Source: Dickeya chrysanthemi NCPPB 402 (GTDB lineage: Bacteria; Pseudomonadota; Gammaproteobacteria; Enterobacterales; Enterobacteriaceae). From it: a DNA stretch of 64,000 nt. The DNA is taken from positions 4,505,050-4,569,049 of the forward strand of contig NZ_CM001974.1 in the NCBI RefSeq assembly GCF_000406105.1, given 5' to 3'. The notes beneath the pieces were generated by a model. That model was not told the origin of the DNA. It saw nothing but the letters and a program-made list of their open reading frames with translations, and did not search any database. The translations under genes and the position numbers were made by a program. This document shows positions 1-9,283 of this stretch, piece after piece. Numbering within the stretch: position 1 is the first letter of the stretch; every line of letters starts with the position of its first letter.

Positions 1-846
1 CGCGTTCCAAAGATCATTGCCTTGTTGCACCGGCCCGTAAAACAGCGCGCCTTCGTTCGGCATATTACGCGCCGCGCGCAGGTTACGTTCGAACGGATCC
101 GGCGAGTAGAAGTAATGCGGCGTCTGCAACAACGCCAGCTTCGGGTCCGACAGGAACGGGCCGACCGTCGCCTGCAGGAAAATACGCTTGGCGACATGGT
201 CGCAGTCAAACACGCAAATCAGTTCGCCCTGCGTCAACCTGAGCGCATGGTTGAGATTACCGGCCTTGGCGTGAGCATTGTTATCGCGGGTGATATAACC
301 GACGCCCGCTTGCGAAGCGAACACGGCAAACTCGCTGCGCTTGCCGTCATCCAGCAGATAGATTTTCATTTTTTCGCGTGGGTAGTCGATGCACTGCGCC
401 GCCAGCACCGTATCACGCACCACATCCAGGCTCTCGTTATAGGTAGGGATATACACATCCACCGTCGGCCACAATTGGGTGTCCTCCGGCATCGGCTCAA
501 TCACCCGCTCCAGCGGCCAGGCCGTCTGGAGAAAACCTAATAACAAAATAACCCAGACATAGAGCTCGGCGATAAATAAGCCAATACCCAGAATAGCTTC
601 AATTTCAGAATTGAAATGCAGGGTTGCCGTTGCCCGCCAGTATATATAGCGTGTCGAGGTCAATACCGACAAAACAATCAGTATGACCGTGACTTGCCGA
701 CTCTTGTTTAATCCCAGCAAAAACATCAGCGCCAGGCTAATCAGGCCGAATATATATTGTTTTTCACTGTCCATCGGGGTGATGACAATCACCGCCGCAA
801 CCGGTAGCAATAACAACAACACGGTTAAAAACAGGATTTTTTTCAT
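1..846 (-). CDS. bcsA: Cellulose synthase catalytic subunit BcsA, N-terminal part (runs off window)
   Basis: Inner-membrane family 2 glycosyltransferase that polymerises UDP-glucose into beta-1,4-glucan and extrudes it. About 282 residues are visible on the minus strand; the C-terminus lies beyond position 1. Four hydrophobic segments lie in the first ~110 residues. The GT domain follows, with PTYNE, the LLDDG aspartates and FDCDH (UDP/metal-binding DxD). The ATG at 846-844 is forced by an in-frame TAA two codons upstream. The protein lacks the long N-terminal extension of the E. coli enzyme. It is third in the order bcsO-bcsQ-bcsA, with 108 bases between bcsQ and its start. The identity is firm; the short N-terminus is read directly from the sequence. 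Confidence 0.93.
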   Translation of the reverse strand, partial: MKKILFLTVLLLLLPVAAVIVITPMDSEKQYIFGLISLALMFLLGLNKSRQVTVILIVLSVLTSTRYIYWRATATLHFNSEIEAILGIGLFIAELYVWVILLLGFLQTAWPLERVIEPMPEDTQLWPTVDVYIPTYNESLDVVRDTVLAAQCIDYPREKMKIYLLDDGKRSEFAVFASQAGVGYITRDNNAHAKAGNLNHALRLTQGELICVFDCDHVAKRIFLQATVGPFLSDPKLALLQTPHYFYSPDPFERNLRAARNMPNEGALFYGPVQQGNDLWNA

Positions 847-954
847 CGATTATCCTGATATTTCATTGATGGAAAACGTTCGCGCGCACATACCTTGCGC
901 TGAGAAAGCCAGCCGGGGAACATGAATTCCGTACGGATTAGGCCGAACCGGCGC

Positions 955-1770
955 TTAATTGGCCGGAACAGTCTGGTAGGCTGGAAAATCGGCGTGAACT
1001 TCTCCGTTACCGATGCGGATATCCAACAGCGACGCAACGCGTTTTCCAATCAGCTCAATATCAAACGCCGCGGCGGAAACCGGGCTGAAATCAAAAATAG
1101 ATCGCTGGGAAGCGTTGGCCTCAGCGACGCTTTCATCGCGGTGTACGCTGCCTATCAGTTTATCCGGCATACGTTGCTGGACAAACGACGCCACCTGACT
1201 GCTGATCGTACGGCGGTTATCCGTCTGGTTCAGCAACAGGTAAGATCCCTTGCGGCGGTTCAGCGCCTGGCCAGTCAGCTTGTTGCCCTCAATGTGCGGC
1301 ATCAACGACAGAGAGGCGGTATCCGCCATCATCACCACCAGATGCAGATCGGCCAGTTCGGTCATCGCCTTCAGCGCCGGGCTCGGCCCGGGCGGGAAAT
1401 CCGCCACGATCACCAGCCCCGGATAGTTCATCACCGTACTCAGACCGCGTTTAATAAACAGCGGGTCGGTCGTCAGACGGTGCTCAAACGCCAACCGCTG
1501 CTCCTCGGTGACATTGCCGTAGGGCAACACGAAAATATTATCGTCCGTGGTCAGGATAGACTGGCTCCAGTCGGCCGTTTCATCGGATTTGGCGACGTAA
1601 CCGCGTTCATCGCCCAGCGGTACGCCAAAATGCAGTCGCAGTGCATTCTGTACATCAAAATCAATCGCCAGCACCTTGCTGCCGCCGCGGGCCAGCGCAT
1701 AGGCCAGATTAGCCGCCATGGTGGTTTTGCCGACGCCACCTTTCGGAGAACAAACACAAACTAACGGCAT
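955..1770 (-). CDS. bcsQ: BcsQ, ParA/MinD-like ATPase of the cellulose operon
   Basis: A 271-residue P-loop ATPase of the ParA/MinD superfamily. The deviant Walker A motif KGGVGKTT sits at about residues 10-17, and AIDFD at about 35-40 fits the switch/Walker A' region. In enterobacteria BcsQ supports cellulose synthesis and localisation of the machinery. The start ATG overlaps the last codons of bcsO (shared GTTATGC), so the two are probably translationally coupled. bcsA follows downstream. The gene assignment is strong from sequence and context; the exact molecular role is taken from the family. Confidence 0.9.
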   Translation of the reverse strand: MPLVCVCSPKGGVGKTTMAANLAYALARGGSKVLAIDFDVQNALRLHFGVPLGDERGYVAKSDETADWSQSILTTDDNIFVLPYGNVTEEQRLAFEHRLTTDPLFIKRGLSTVMNYPGLVIVADFPPGPSPALKAMTELADLHLVVMMADTASLSLMPHIEGNKLTGQALNRRKGSYLLLNQTDNRRTISSQVASFVQQRMPDKLIGSVHRDESVAEANASQRSIFDFSPVSAAAFDIELIGKRVASLLDIRIGNGEVHADFPAYQTVPAN

Positions 1771-2339
1771 AACGCGATTTTCTCCAGCAAGGGTTTCAAC
1801 AACATGGTCTTAGGTGCCGAATGGATTTCATCAGGGCGGTGACGAGTGAATAACTGGCGAAACCGGCCGGCTTCTGGAGCAACCTGAGCCCCACCCATTA
1901 CCGGAGCAGACGCCGCCGGTGCAGACGCCAGCGGATGCGGACGTGCCGCTTCCGGCGCAACGTCGATCGCCGCCGCCGCTACCGGTACAGGGGCAGGCAC
2001 CGCCTCAACCGGCGGCAATGACGCAGCAACCGCATTAAACAGAGCAGGCGGGGTATCTTCGGAAGAACCGGAAGCCAGAGCAGATGTTGGCGTTACACGC
2101 CGAGACGCTGACGGCACCGGCGCAGACAAGTCATGCAGATTAGCCGGCACCGGTTGCGCAATACTCACCGGTTGCGCGCCGGACAGCGAATCATCGCTTG
2201 CCTGGTTGCGCAACAGCTGTTTCATGATCGGCCAGACTACGGTGTCAGATTGCAATACCTGACCGGACATGTCCCTGAAATTCATATCTTTTATCTGGGC
2301 TTTATCCTTAAAGCGCTGCATATCATCATAACTATTCAT
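1761..2339 (-). CDS. bcsO: BcsO, proline/alanine-rich cellulose operon protein
   Basis: A 192-residue protein with a low-complexity Pro/Ala-rich centre (about residues 60-160) between a charged N-terminus (MNSYDDMQRFKDKAQIKDM) and a basic C-terminus. It has no membrane segment or signal peptide. Proline-rich BcsO proteins are known accessory components of type I bcs operons; their function is poorly defined. It is the first gene of the visible operon and overlaps bcsQ by 10 bases. The assignment rests on composition, size and position, because low-complexity proteins align poorly. Confidence 0.75.
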   Translation of the reverse strand: MNSYDDMQRFKDKAQIKDMNFRDMSGQVLQSDTVVWPIMKQLLRNQASDDSLSGAQPVSIAQPVPANLHDLSAPVPSASRRVTPTSALASGSSEDTPPALFNAVAASLPPVEAVPAPVPVAAAAIDVAPEAARPHPLASAPAASAPVMGGAQVAPEAGRFRQLFTRHRPDEIHSAPKTMLLKPLLEKIALCR

Positions 2340-2716
2340 CTAACTGACATTTCCCTGGAAAGGGTGACGGCGAATATAGCGCTGGGAGACAGCGCAAAAA
2401 ACAATCTTTTAGGATTAGTCTTATACCGAGATTTGCGATGAAGGTAAATTACCCCGGAAAAATAAATAACATCATCCGCAAGTGAACATTATCTTCTTTA
2501 ACGTACTGAAAGCAGAGTAATTTATCGGGCTAAGATTCTACTGTCTCAATAATCCCCAGGTGGTTAATCACCGAGGGAATTACCTGTTCGATGCCGAACG
2601 ATAAATGACCGCGAGAAGATAGCGTAGTGTTCGTCTAAAATCCACGATTAAATATTGACCAGACGGTTAAAGTAAATTAAATAATCCCACACCTCGGATT
2701 ATCACCCGACAGTACG
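2340..2716. other. Intergenic, presumed bcs operon promoter region
   Basis: No credible gene on either strand. It is AT-rich compared with its surroundings and lies upstream of bcsO, so it probably carries the bcs promoter. I cannot place promoter boxes with confidence. Confidence 0.4.
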
Positions 2717-3030
2717 TTATGACTGACGCGCCAGCCGCAACGGCCAGCACCGCGTGCCGAATACATTGACCAGCAATCCCAGCATCACCAGCAACCCTCC
2801 CGACAGTTGCCCGCCCGATAGACTTTCCCCCAGCAGTAGCGCCGCGCTCAGTATGCCAACCACCGGCACCAGCAGCGATAACGGCGCGACCCGCCAGGTT
2901 TCATAGCGCGACAACAGATAGCCCCAGATGGCGTATCCGAAAAGCGTAGAAATAAACGACAAATACATTAGCGCCATTACGGTAGGTAACCGAATCGTCG
3001 TCAGGCTGGCGACAATGGCGTCTCCACCCT
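2717..3030 (-). pseudogene. eamA: Remnant of eamA (O-acetylserine/cysteine exporter), C-terminal third
   Basis: The minus-strand reading contains the C-terminal EamA/DMT signature (TLFGYAIWGYLLSRYETWRV, then APLSLLVPVVGILSAALLL and GLLVNVFG), closely matching the end of enterobacterial EamA. About 100 residues match. Upstream, the reading frame continues into unrelated sequence up to about 3256 (an open frame of 179 codons), so the first two thirds of the ~300-residue, ten-TM transporter are missing. The junction near 3020-3030 looks like a deletion or rearrangement breakpoint. The gene is very probably non-functional. Confidence 0.75.
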
Positions 3031-3400
3031 CAAATAACTCAGACAGTTTCTGATGTTGTACGAAGTCTTGGGTAACCTGAACGATCTCAACGCACTCACC
3101 AGCCAGGTACATACCCCCACCAGCATCGAAGAGGGGCTTAAAAATGCTTAGTGTACCTCTGGAAGTTATACGCCGCCTGAGCAATGGCCGGGAAGAACGT
3201 GTTGGACAACTGGCGGGGCAGGCTGGTTTATCAAAGGCTTGAGAGGTTCTCAACATAGCGGATGAGCTCTATGACATCGCCAAAAACTTTCATCGGGAAG
3301 CCAGCCACTTCAGCCTCCCGGCACCACTGATTACCGGCATTCAGCAGGAGATCGATAGCAAGTGGCGGCAATTAAGGGAGTAAAGCGTGCCTGCTCGCCA
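3031..3400. other. Unrecognised sequence joined to the eamA remnant
   Basis: Between the eamA remnant and the terminator no complete gene is visible. The plus strand has two short open stretches (about 3143-3242 and 3263-3381) that read like fragments of a small DNA-binding or antitoxin-like protein, but each is interrupted by stops. It is probably debris from the rearrangement that removed most of eamA. Confidence 0.3.
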
Positions 3401-3405
3401 ATCGT

Positions 3406-3437
3406 AAAACAGCCCCGATTTTAATCGGGGCTGTTTT
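3406..3437. terminator. Bidirectional rho-independent terminator downstream of dppF
   Basis: A near-perfect 15-bp inverted repeat (AAAACAGCCCCGATT / AATCGGGGCTGTTTT) with a 2-base loop and T-runs on both strands, about 30 bases past the dppF stop. Confidence 0.85.
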
Positions 3438-3469
3438 TGTTTCACTACCGATGTTACTCACTACAGACG

Positions 3470-4477
3470 TCAGCTTGCCTGACTGTCTTCCTGCTCCACC
3501 GCGAAGCAGGCGACCAGTTGCTCACCATGCGGTTTCAGCTGCGGTTGCAACTGGGTGCAGGTGCCGAAACGGTGCTGGCAACGGGCGTTGAAGGCGCAGC
3601 CCGGCGGTGGGTTGAGTGGGCTTGGCAGCTCACCGGTCAGCTTGATGCGTTCGCGGCGGGCGTCCGGGTTCAGGCGCGGCGTCGCAGACAACAGCGCCTG
3701 GGTGTACGGGTGGCGCGGATTGTTGAAAATCGCGTCTTTGCTGCCTTTCTCGACACAACGGCCCAGATACATCACCATCACTTCGTCAGCAATGTGCTCC
3801 ACCACCGACAGGTCGTGGGAGATGAACACGTAAGACAGCCCCAAATCCTGCTGCAAATCCATCATCAGGTTCAGCACCTGTGCACGCACCGAGACATCCA
3901 GCGCGGACACCGGTTCATCGGCGATCACCACGTCCGGGTCGAGCATCAACCCGCGGGCAATCGCGATACGCTGGCGCTGGCCGCCGGAAAACATGTGCGG
4001 GTAGCGGTCGTAATGCTCGGTTTTCAGGCCGACTTTCGCCATCATCGCCAGCGCTTTTTCACGGCGTTCCGCCTTGGTGAGATCAGTGTTGATCACCAGC
4101 GGCTCTTCCAGTATCTGCCCGACCTTTTTACGCGGGTTGAGCGATGCGTAGGGGTTCTGGAACACGATCTGGATTTTCTGTCGACGCAGCTTCTGCGCCG
4201 CAGGGTCCGGCTTGAGTAAATCCTGTCCCTGATAGTACAGCTCGCCGTGCGACGGTGTTTCAATCATGGTCAGCAGGCGTCCCAGCGTGGACTTGCCGCA
4301 ACCGGACTCGCCCACTACCGCCAGCGTTTTGCCGCGTTCCAGCGTAAAAGAGACGCCATCCAGCGCTTTCACCAACCGCTCAGGCGCAAACAACCCTTTT
4401 TTCACCGGGTAATGCTTTTTCAAATCAATCGCTTCGAGCAGGTACGGCTGCCCGGCGGCATTCATGGTCTGGCTCAT
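3470..4477 (-). CDS. dppF: Dipeptide ABC transporter ATPase DppF
   Basis: One of the two cytoplasmic ATPases of the dipeptide importer. It has 335 residues with Walker [10 protein letters not shown], the signature [15 protein letters not shown], Walker B DVVIADEP and a C-terminal oligopeptide-transporter region ([18 protein letters not shown]), whose cysteines match the family motif, probably a [4Fe-4S] site. Its start overlaps the end of dppD by 4 bases (ATGA type). It is last in dppABCDF and is followed by a strong terminator. Very close to E. coli DppF. Confidence 0.97.
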   Translation of the reverse strand: MSQTMNAAGQPYLLEAIDLKKHYPVKKGLFAPERLVKALDGVSFTLERGKTLAVVGESGCGKSTLGRLLTMIETPSHGELYYQGQDLLKPDPAAQKLRRQKIQIVFQNPYASLNPRKKVGQILEEPLVINTDLTKAERREKALAMMAKVGLKTEHYDRYPHMFSGGQRQRIAIARGLMLDPDVVIADEPVSALDVSVRAQVLNLMMDLQQDLGLSYVFISHDLSVVEHIADEVMVMYLGRCVEKGSKDAIFNNPRHPYTQALLSATPRLNPDARRERIKLTGELPSPLNPPPGCAFNARCQHRFGTCTQLQPQLKPHGEQLVACFAVEQEDSQAS

Positions 4478-5454
4478 ACGGTTGGCCTCCCCGCATCATC
4501 CAGCGGTGTGTGACATTTCACCTGACGACCGGGAATATCCCGCATCTCAGGCTCTTCCTGACGGCAACGATCGCCGGCGTACGGGCAACGCGGATTGAGC
4601 AGACAGCCGGTTGGCCGGTCGTACTTGCCCGGCACCACGCCCGGCAGCGATGCCAGACGAGACTTATCGACCGCGAATTCTGGCAACGCACGCAGCAGCG
4701 CCTGGGTATAGGGGTGACGCGGGGCGCGGAAAATGTCCGCCGCCTTACCGGATTCCACCACCTGCCCGGCATACATCACGATAATGTGGTGCGCCGCTTC
4801 CGCCACCAGCGCCAGATCGTGGGTAATCAGGATCAACGCCATGTTCTCTTTCTGCTGCAATTCCAGCAGCAGTTCGATGATCTGCGCCTGAATGGTCACA
4901 TCCAGCGCCGTCGTCGGTTCGTCGGCGATCAACAGCTTCGGCCGACAGGCGATCGCCATCGCGATCATGACGCGCTGGCTCATCCCGCCCGACAACTGGT
5001 GCGGATACACATCCAGCCGCGATTCCGGGTCGGGAATACCGACCTGATTCAACAGGTCGATCGCCCGCTGACGGCGGGTTTTACGGTTACCGCCCTGATG
5101 CGCCTTGATGGCCTCCATAATCTGGAAACCCACGGTGTAGCAAGGGTTGAGACTGGTCATCGGGTCCTGGAAGATCATCGCCACTTCCGCCCCCACCAGC
5201 TGACGCCGTTCCTTGTCGGACAGCGTCTGCAAATCACGCTGGTTGAACTCCAACCGGTCGGCCATCACTTTGCCGGGGAAATCAATCAACCCCATAATCG
5301 CCAGTGAACTGACGGATTTGCCGGAGCCGGACTCGCCGACGATGCCGACCACCTGCCCTTGTTCCACCTGATAGCTGATGCGGTCTACCGCGCGAAACGG
5401 CAACCCCTCATCACCAAAGTGAACGGACAGTTTCTCTACGTTGAGTAACGCCAT
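4474..5454 (-). CDS. dppD: Dipeptide ABC transporter ATPase DppD
   Basis: The partner ATPase of DppF, 326 residues. Walker [10 protein letters not shown], signature [14 protein letters not shown], Walker [13 protein letters not shown], and a C-terminal cysteine-containing segment ([15 protein letters not shown]). The frame is open further upstream, but the start [16 protein letters not shown] at 5454 matches the E. coli protein and has an AGAGATGG ribosome-binding context, so the 20 residues upstream are excluded. It lies 28 bases after dppC and overlaps dppF. Confidence 0.97.
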   Translation of the reverse strand: MALLNVEKLSVHFGDEGLPFRAVDRISYQVEQGQVVGIVGESGSGKSVSSLAIMGLIDFPGKVMADRLEFNQRDLQTLSDKERRQLVGAEVAMIFQDPMTSLNPCYTVGFQIMEAIKAHQGGNRKTRRQRAIDLLNQVGIPDPESRLDVYPHQLSGGMSQRVMIAMAIACRPKLLIADEPTTALDVTIQAQIIELLLELQQKENMALILITHDLALVAEAAHHIIVMYAGQVVESGKAADIFRAPRHPYTQALLRALPEFAVDKSRLASLPGVVPGKYDRPTGCLLNPRCPYAGDRCRQEEPEMRDIPGRQVKCHTPLDDAGRPTV

Positions 5455-5482
5455 CTCTCTACCTCTATAACTGCTTGCTCTA

Positions 5483-6385
5483 TTACTGCTTGAGTTTGGG
5501 GTCGAGAGCATCACGCAGGCCGTCCCCCATCAGGTTAAATGCCAATACCGTCAGCAGAATCGCCAGACCGGGGAACGTCACCACCCACCAGGCGCTCTGC
5601 GCAAACTGCAGCACGTCGGAGAGCATAGTGCCCCATTCCGGTGTGGGCGGCTGTGCGCCCATGCCGAGGAACCCAAGCGCAGCCATATCGAGAATGGCGT
5701 TGGAAAAACCCATCGATGCCTGCACGATCAACGGCGCCAGGCAGTTAGGGAAAATATTGACGAACATCTGGCGTAGCGGGCCGGCACCGGCCACGCGCGA
5801 GGCGATCACATAGTCGCGGTTCACTTCCACCAGCACCGCGGCGCGGGTTAGGCGTACATAGTGCGGCAGCGACACGAAGGTCAGCGCCAGCGACGCATTG
5901 ACGATAGACGGGCCGAAAATCGCCACCAGCACCAGTGCCAGCAGCAGGCTCGGCAACGCCAACATGATATCCACCAGGCGCATAATAGCGGCGTCAACCG
6001 TACCGCCAAAGTAACCGGCGAGCAGCCCGAAAACGACGCCGAGGACAAGCGACATCACCACCACCAGACAGCCCACCAGCAGCGACAGGCGCGCGCCGTA
6101 CATCAGGCGCGACAGCACGTCGCGACCCACATCGTCGGTGCCGAGGATGTACTGCCAGCTGCCGCCGTCCTGCCAAACCGGCGGTTTAAGCAGCGCATCG
6201 CGGAATTGTTCGGCGGGCGCATGCGGTGCCAGTACGCTGGCGCCAATTGCGATCACCAGCATCAGGATGATGTAAACCAGGCCGACGACGGCCCCTTTAT
6301 TACGTTTGAAATAGTGCCAGAACTCCTGCAACGGGGTCATGGGCTTCGGCGCAGCCGTCGCTGCGGATTCGGTAACGTGAGTCAT
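5483..6385 (-). CDS. dppC: Dipeptide ABC transporter permease DppC
   Basis: Inner-membrane permease, 300 residues, about six TM segments. A cytoplasmic N-terminus ([20 protein letters not shown]) precedes TM1, and the EAA loop region ([20 protein letters not shown]) contacts the ATPases. The start MTHVTES at 6385 is chosen over an in-frame start 20 codons upstream because that region overlaps the end of dppB. The gap to dppB is 13 bases, consistent with a single operon. Confidence 0.97.
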   Translation of the reverse strand: MTHVTESAATAAPKPMTPLQEFWHYFKRNKGAVVGLVYIILMLVIAIGASVLAPHAPAEQFRDALLKPPVWQDGGSWQYILGTDDVGRDVLSRLMYGARLSLLVGCLVVVMSLVLGVVFGLLAGYFGGTVDAAIMRLVDIMLALPSLLLALVLVAIFGPSIVNASLALTFVSLPHYVRLTRAAVLVEVNRDYVIASRVAGAGPLRQMFVNIFPNCLAPLIVQASMGFSNAILDMAALGFLGMGAQPPTPEWGTMLSDVLQFAQSAWWVVTFPGLAILLTVLAFNLMGDGLRDALDPKLKQ

Positions 6386-6398
6386 CTCCGCGTCCCCC

Positions 6399-7418
6399 TT
6401 ATTTCTTATGCCGGATGCGCGGGTTAACCACGCCGTAGAGCACATCCACCAGCAGGTTCACCAGAATGATCATGGTGGCGACCAGCAATACCCCGCTTTG
6501 CACCACCGGGTAGTCACGGCGCTGCAGCGCATCGATCAGCCAGCGGCCCAGCCCCGGCCAGGAGAAAATGGTTTCTGTGAGGATCGCCCCGGCCAGCATG
6601 GTGCCCACCTGCAAACCAATCACCGTCACCACCGGCAGCATGGCGTTGCGCAATGCATGTACCACAATCACTCGCAGGCGGCTCAGCCCCTTGGCACGGG
6701 CGGTACGGATATAGTCTTCGCCCAGCACTTCCAGCATCGCCGAGCGCGTCATACGTACAATCACCGCCAGCGGAATGGTGCCAAGCACAATGGCGGGCAG
6801 CACCATGTGCATTACCGCGTCTTTGAAGTCACCTTCCGCACCCCAGATTAAGGTATCGATCAGCATAAAACCGGTCAGCGGCAGGGAGTCGTCCAGAAAT
6901 ACGGTGTCACCCACCCGGCCGGACACCGGCGTCAGGTTAAGCTGTACCGATACCAGCATGATAAGCATCATGCCCCACCAGAAAATCGGCATGGAATAAC
7001 CGGTCAGCGCGATACTGACAGCCGTATGGTCGAACACGGAACCGCGTTTGACCGCCGCCAGCACCCCAACCGGAATACCGACGATCACCGCGAAAATCAT
7101 CGCGCAGACACCCAGTTCCAGCGTGGCTTTGAAACGCGGCACGAATTCATCCCAGACCGGGATGCGGCTCTTGAGCGACATGCCCAAATCGCCGTGCAGC
7201 ACGCCGTTGATATAGTGGACGTATTGCTCCCAGAGCGGCTTGTCCAGCCCGAGTTCCGCCATCAGTTGCGCGTGGCGCTCCGGCGAAATTCCGCGCTCTC
7301 CTGCCATGATCATCACCGGGTCGCCGGGGATCAGGTGCACGAAAGCGAAAGTCAGTAGGGTAATACCGATAAACGTTGGGATAACCAGCCCCAAACGACG
7401 GAGTATGAACTGCAACAT
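6399..7418 (-). CDS. dppB: Dipeptide ABC transporter permease DppB
   Basis: Inner-membrane permease of the dipeptide/heme-permeable Dpp system, 339 residues. It opens with MLQFILRRLGLVIPTFIGIT, identical in type to E. coli DppB. The EAA loop is RTARAKGLSRLRVIVVHAL. An upstream in-frame extension of 26 codons is rejected on family length. It is separated from dppA by 226 bases that contain a hairpin and short tandem repeats, a usual arrangement when the binding protein is made in excess. Confidence 0.97.
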   Translation of the reverse strand: MLQFILRRLGLVIPTFIGITLLTFAFVHLIPGDPVMIMAGERGISPERHAQLMAELGLDKPLWEQYVHYINGVLHGDLGMSLKSRIPVWDEFVPRFKATLELGVCAMIFAVIVGIPVGVLAAVKRGSVFDHTAVSIALTGYSMPIFWWGMMLIMLVSVQLNLTPVSGRVGDTVFLDDSLPLTGFMLIDTLIWGAEGDFKDAVMHMVLPAIVLGTIPLAVIVRMTRSAMLEVLGEDYIRTARAKGLSRLRVIVVHALRNAMLPVVTVIGLQVGTMLAGAILTETIFSWPGLGRWLIDALQRRDYPVVQSGVLLVATMIILVNLLVDVLYGVVNPRIRHKK

Positions 7419-7543
7419 ATCCCGAACTCTCTGTGCTTTCTCGTATAGAGAATAAAGGGCCCGACGGTGCTCACCATCGAGCCTGACATTGCTCACTGCA
7501 TTAAAACGGGCGTTGAAGCGCCCCCTGCCGTTCCCCTACGGAA

Positions 7544-7591
7544 ACACGCGTCTCCAGAAACACTCGTTTCCAAAAACACGCATCGCCAAAA
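7544..7591. repeat. Three imperfect 16-bp tandem repeats between dppA and dppB
   Basis: Three head-to-tail units of 16 bases on the plus strand: ACACGCGTCTCCAGAA, ACACTCGTTTCCAAAA and ACACGCATCGCCAAAA. They lie directly beside the dppA-dppB hairpin. No function is known to me; they may be part of the processed intercistronic region. Confidence 0.7.
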
Positions 7592-7594
7592 ACA

Positions 7595-7621
7595 ACAGGG
7601 GCGATAGCGCTGCCATCGCCC
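7595..7621 (-). terminator. Intercistronic stem-loop after dppA
   Basis: Inverted repeat GGGCGAT / ATCGCCC with a 9-base loop, about 25 bases past the dppA stop. There is no T-run, so it is more likely an RNA-stabilising or attenuating hairpin, of the kind expected after a highly expressed binding-protein gene, than a full terminator. Confidence 0.5.
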
Positions 7622-7644
7622 ATAAATGTGACGTGATAAGATAA

Positions 7645-9252
7645 TTAATCTATTGATACGTGATTGAAGCTATGTACGCCGCGCGGCTCGATAACGTAGC
7701 CTTTCACGTTTTTACGGATCGGTTCATACACGGTGGAGTGCGCCACAATCAGTGCCGGAGCCTGATCGTGCATCACAACCTGAGCCTGTTTGTACAGTTC
7801 GATACGTTTAGCCTGATCGGACACCGCACGAGCCGGTTGGATCAGGTCTTCGAACGGCTTGTAACACCACTTGGAGTAGTTGGAGCCTTTCTTCGCCGCA
7901 TCGCAGCTGAACAACGTCGCCAGGAAGTTATCCGGATCCCCGTTGTCGCCGGTCCAGCCCATCAGCACGGTCTGGTGTTCGCCGGATTTCGCGCGTTTTA
8001 GGTACTCGCCCCACTCGTAGGTGACGATCTTGGCTTTCACACCGACTTTCGCCCAGTCAGCCTGAATCATCTCCGCCATACGGCGCGCATTCGGGTTGTA
8101 CGGACGTTGTACCGGCATCGCCCACAGGTCTATCTCAAAGCCATTTTCCATACCGGCTTCTTTCAGCAACGCTTTGGCTTTGGCCGGATCGTAAGCGTAG
8201 TCCTTAACGTCGTCGTTATAGCCCCACATGGTCGGCGGAATCAGGTTTTTCGCGGCCTGACCGGCACCCTGATACACCGCTTCGATAATAGCCTGCTTGT
8301 TCACCGCGTAAGTCAGCGCCTGACGAATTTTCACGTTATCCAGCGGTTTCTTCTCAACGTTGAACGACAGGTAACCCACGTTCAGACCCGGCTTCTGCAG
8401 CAGTTCAATGTTCTTGTCCTGCTTCATGTTGGTCAGATCGGCCGGGTTCGGGTACGGCATCACCTGGCATTCGTCTTTTTGCAGCTTGGCGTAACGCACA
8501 GAGGCGTCCGGCGTAATGGAGAACACCAGACGGTCGATACCCGGCTTGGTGCCCCAGAAGCTGTCAAAACGTTTGTAGAGAATGCGGGAATCTTTCTGGT
8601 ACTGCTGCAACTGGAACGGACCGGTGCCGATCGGATCCAGGTCGATTTTCTCCGGCGTACCGGCTTTCAGCATTTTGTCGCCATACTCGGCGGACATGAT
8701 GGAAGCAAAGTCCATCGCCAGGTCAGCCAGGAACGGCGCTTCGGCGCGGGTCAGTTGGAAACGGACGGTATAGTCATCCACTTTCTCGATTTTGCTGATC
8801 AGGTCCGACATACCCATGCCTTCAAAGTACTCGTAGCTGCCGCCGGAGACTTTATGGAACGGGTGGTTGGCGTCCATCTGACGCTGGAAAGAGAACAACA
8901 CGTCGTCGGCGTTGAAGGTACGGCTCGGTTTAAACTCTTTGCTGTCCTGCCACTTCACGTCTTTACGCAGGTGGAAGGTGTAGGTTTTGCCATCGGCGCT
9001 GATGTCCCACTTTTCGGCCAGGCCCGGCTCGATTTCGGTCGTCCCGCTTTTGAATTCAACCAGACGGTTATAGATAGGAATGGAGCTGGCATCAAACGTC
9101 GTACCAGACGTAAACAGCTGCGGGTTAAAGCCTTCTGGAGAACCTTCTGAGCAATACACCAGGGTTTTTGCCTGTACACCGGCGGCAACGGACAGCGCCA
9201 GCAAACCAAGGCTGAACTTCAGCACCCTTGATTTCATCAGGGATTTAGCCAT
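7645..9252 (-). CDS. dppA: Periplasmic dipeptide-binding protein DppA
   Basis: A 535-residue solute-binding protein (SBP family 5) that delivers dipeptides to DppBCDF and in E. coli also feeds peptide chemotaxis. A signal peptide of about 28 residues ends at GVQA/KTLVYCSEG. The mature protein matches E. coli DppA nearly throughout, for example NPQLFTSGTTFDASSIPIYN and the closing WCYKPFEDLIQPAR. It has a GGAG ribosome-binding site 10 bases before the ATG. It is the first gene of the operon. A CA-rich stretch in the leader (see 9264-9283) suggests GcvB control as known in enterobacteria. Confidence 0.98.
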   Translation of the reverse strand: MAKSLMKSRVLKFSLGLLALSVAAGVQAKTLVYCSEGSPEGFNPQLFTSGTTFDASSIPIYNRLVEFKSGTTEIEPGLAEKWDISADGKTYTFHLRKDVKWQDSKEFKPSRTFNADDVLFSFQRQMDANHPFHKVSGGSYEYFEGMGMSDLISKIEKVDDYTVRFQLTRAEAPFLADLAMDFASIMSAEYGDKMLKAGTPEKIDLDPIGTGPFQLQQYQKDSRILYKRFDSFWGTKPGIDRLVFSITPDASVRYAKLQKDECQVMPYPNPADLTNMKQDKNIELLQKPGLNVGYLSFNVEKKPLDNVKIRQALTYAVNKQAIIEAVYQGAGQAAKNLIPPTMWGYNDDVKDYAYDPAKAKALLKEAGMENGFEIDLWAMPVQRPYNPNARRMAEMIQADWAKVGVKAKIVTYEWGEYLKRAKSGEHQTVLMGWTGDNGDPDNFLATLFSCDAAKKGSNYSKWCYKPFEDLIQPARAVSDQAKRIELYKQAQVVMHDQAPALIVAHSTVYEPIRKNVKGYVIEPRGVHSFNHVSID

Positions 9253-9263
9253 TACATGAACTC

Positions 9264-9283
9264 CATTGTGGATGTTGTGTGTC
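9264..9283 (-). promoter_or_regulatory. Candidate GcvB sRNA target in dppA leader
   Basis: Just upstream of dppA the mRNA reads GACACACAACATCCACAATG, a C/A-rich stretch next to the ribosome-binding site. The R1 region of GcvB is G/U-rich and is known to bind such sequences in dppA of other enterobacteria. Inferred from sequence type and gene identity. Confidence 0.45.

Noticed and set aside
22..540. 172-codon plus-strand open frame at the window start
   Set aside because: Antisense to bcsA, whose minus-strand translation has all GT2 motifs; the plus frame is Arg/His/Gln-rich shadow.
843..1049. Minus-strand 68-codon frame overlapping the bcsA start (ATGA)
   Set aside because: It overlaps bcsQ in another frame and shows no domain; at most a short leader peptide upstream of bcsA.
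922..1764. 280-codon plus-strand frame
   Set aside because: Exact antisense of bcsQ; composition is shadow-like and no family is recognised.
7544..7591. CRISPR-like short repeats
   Set aside because: Three 16-bp head-to-tail units without spacers are ordinary tandem repeats; no CRISPR array or cas gene was seen in the window.
8107..9150. 347-codon plus-strand frame
   Set aside because: Antisense to dppA, which matches E. coli DppA along its whole length.
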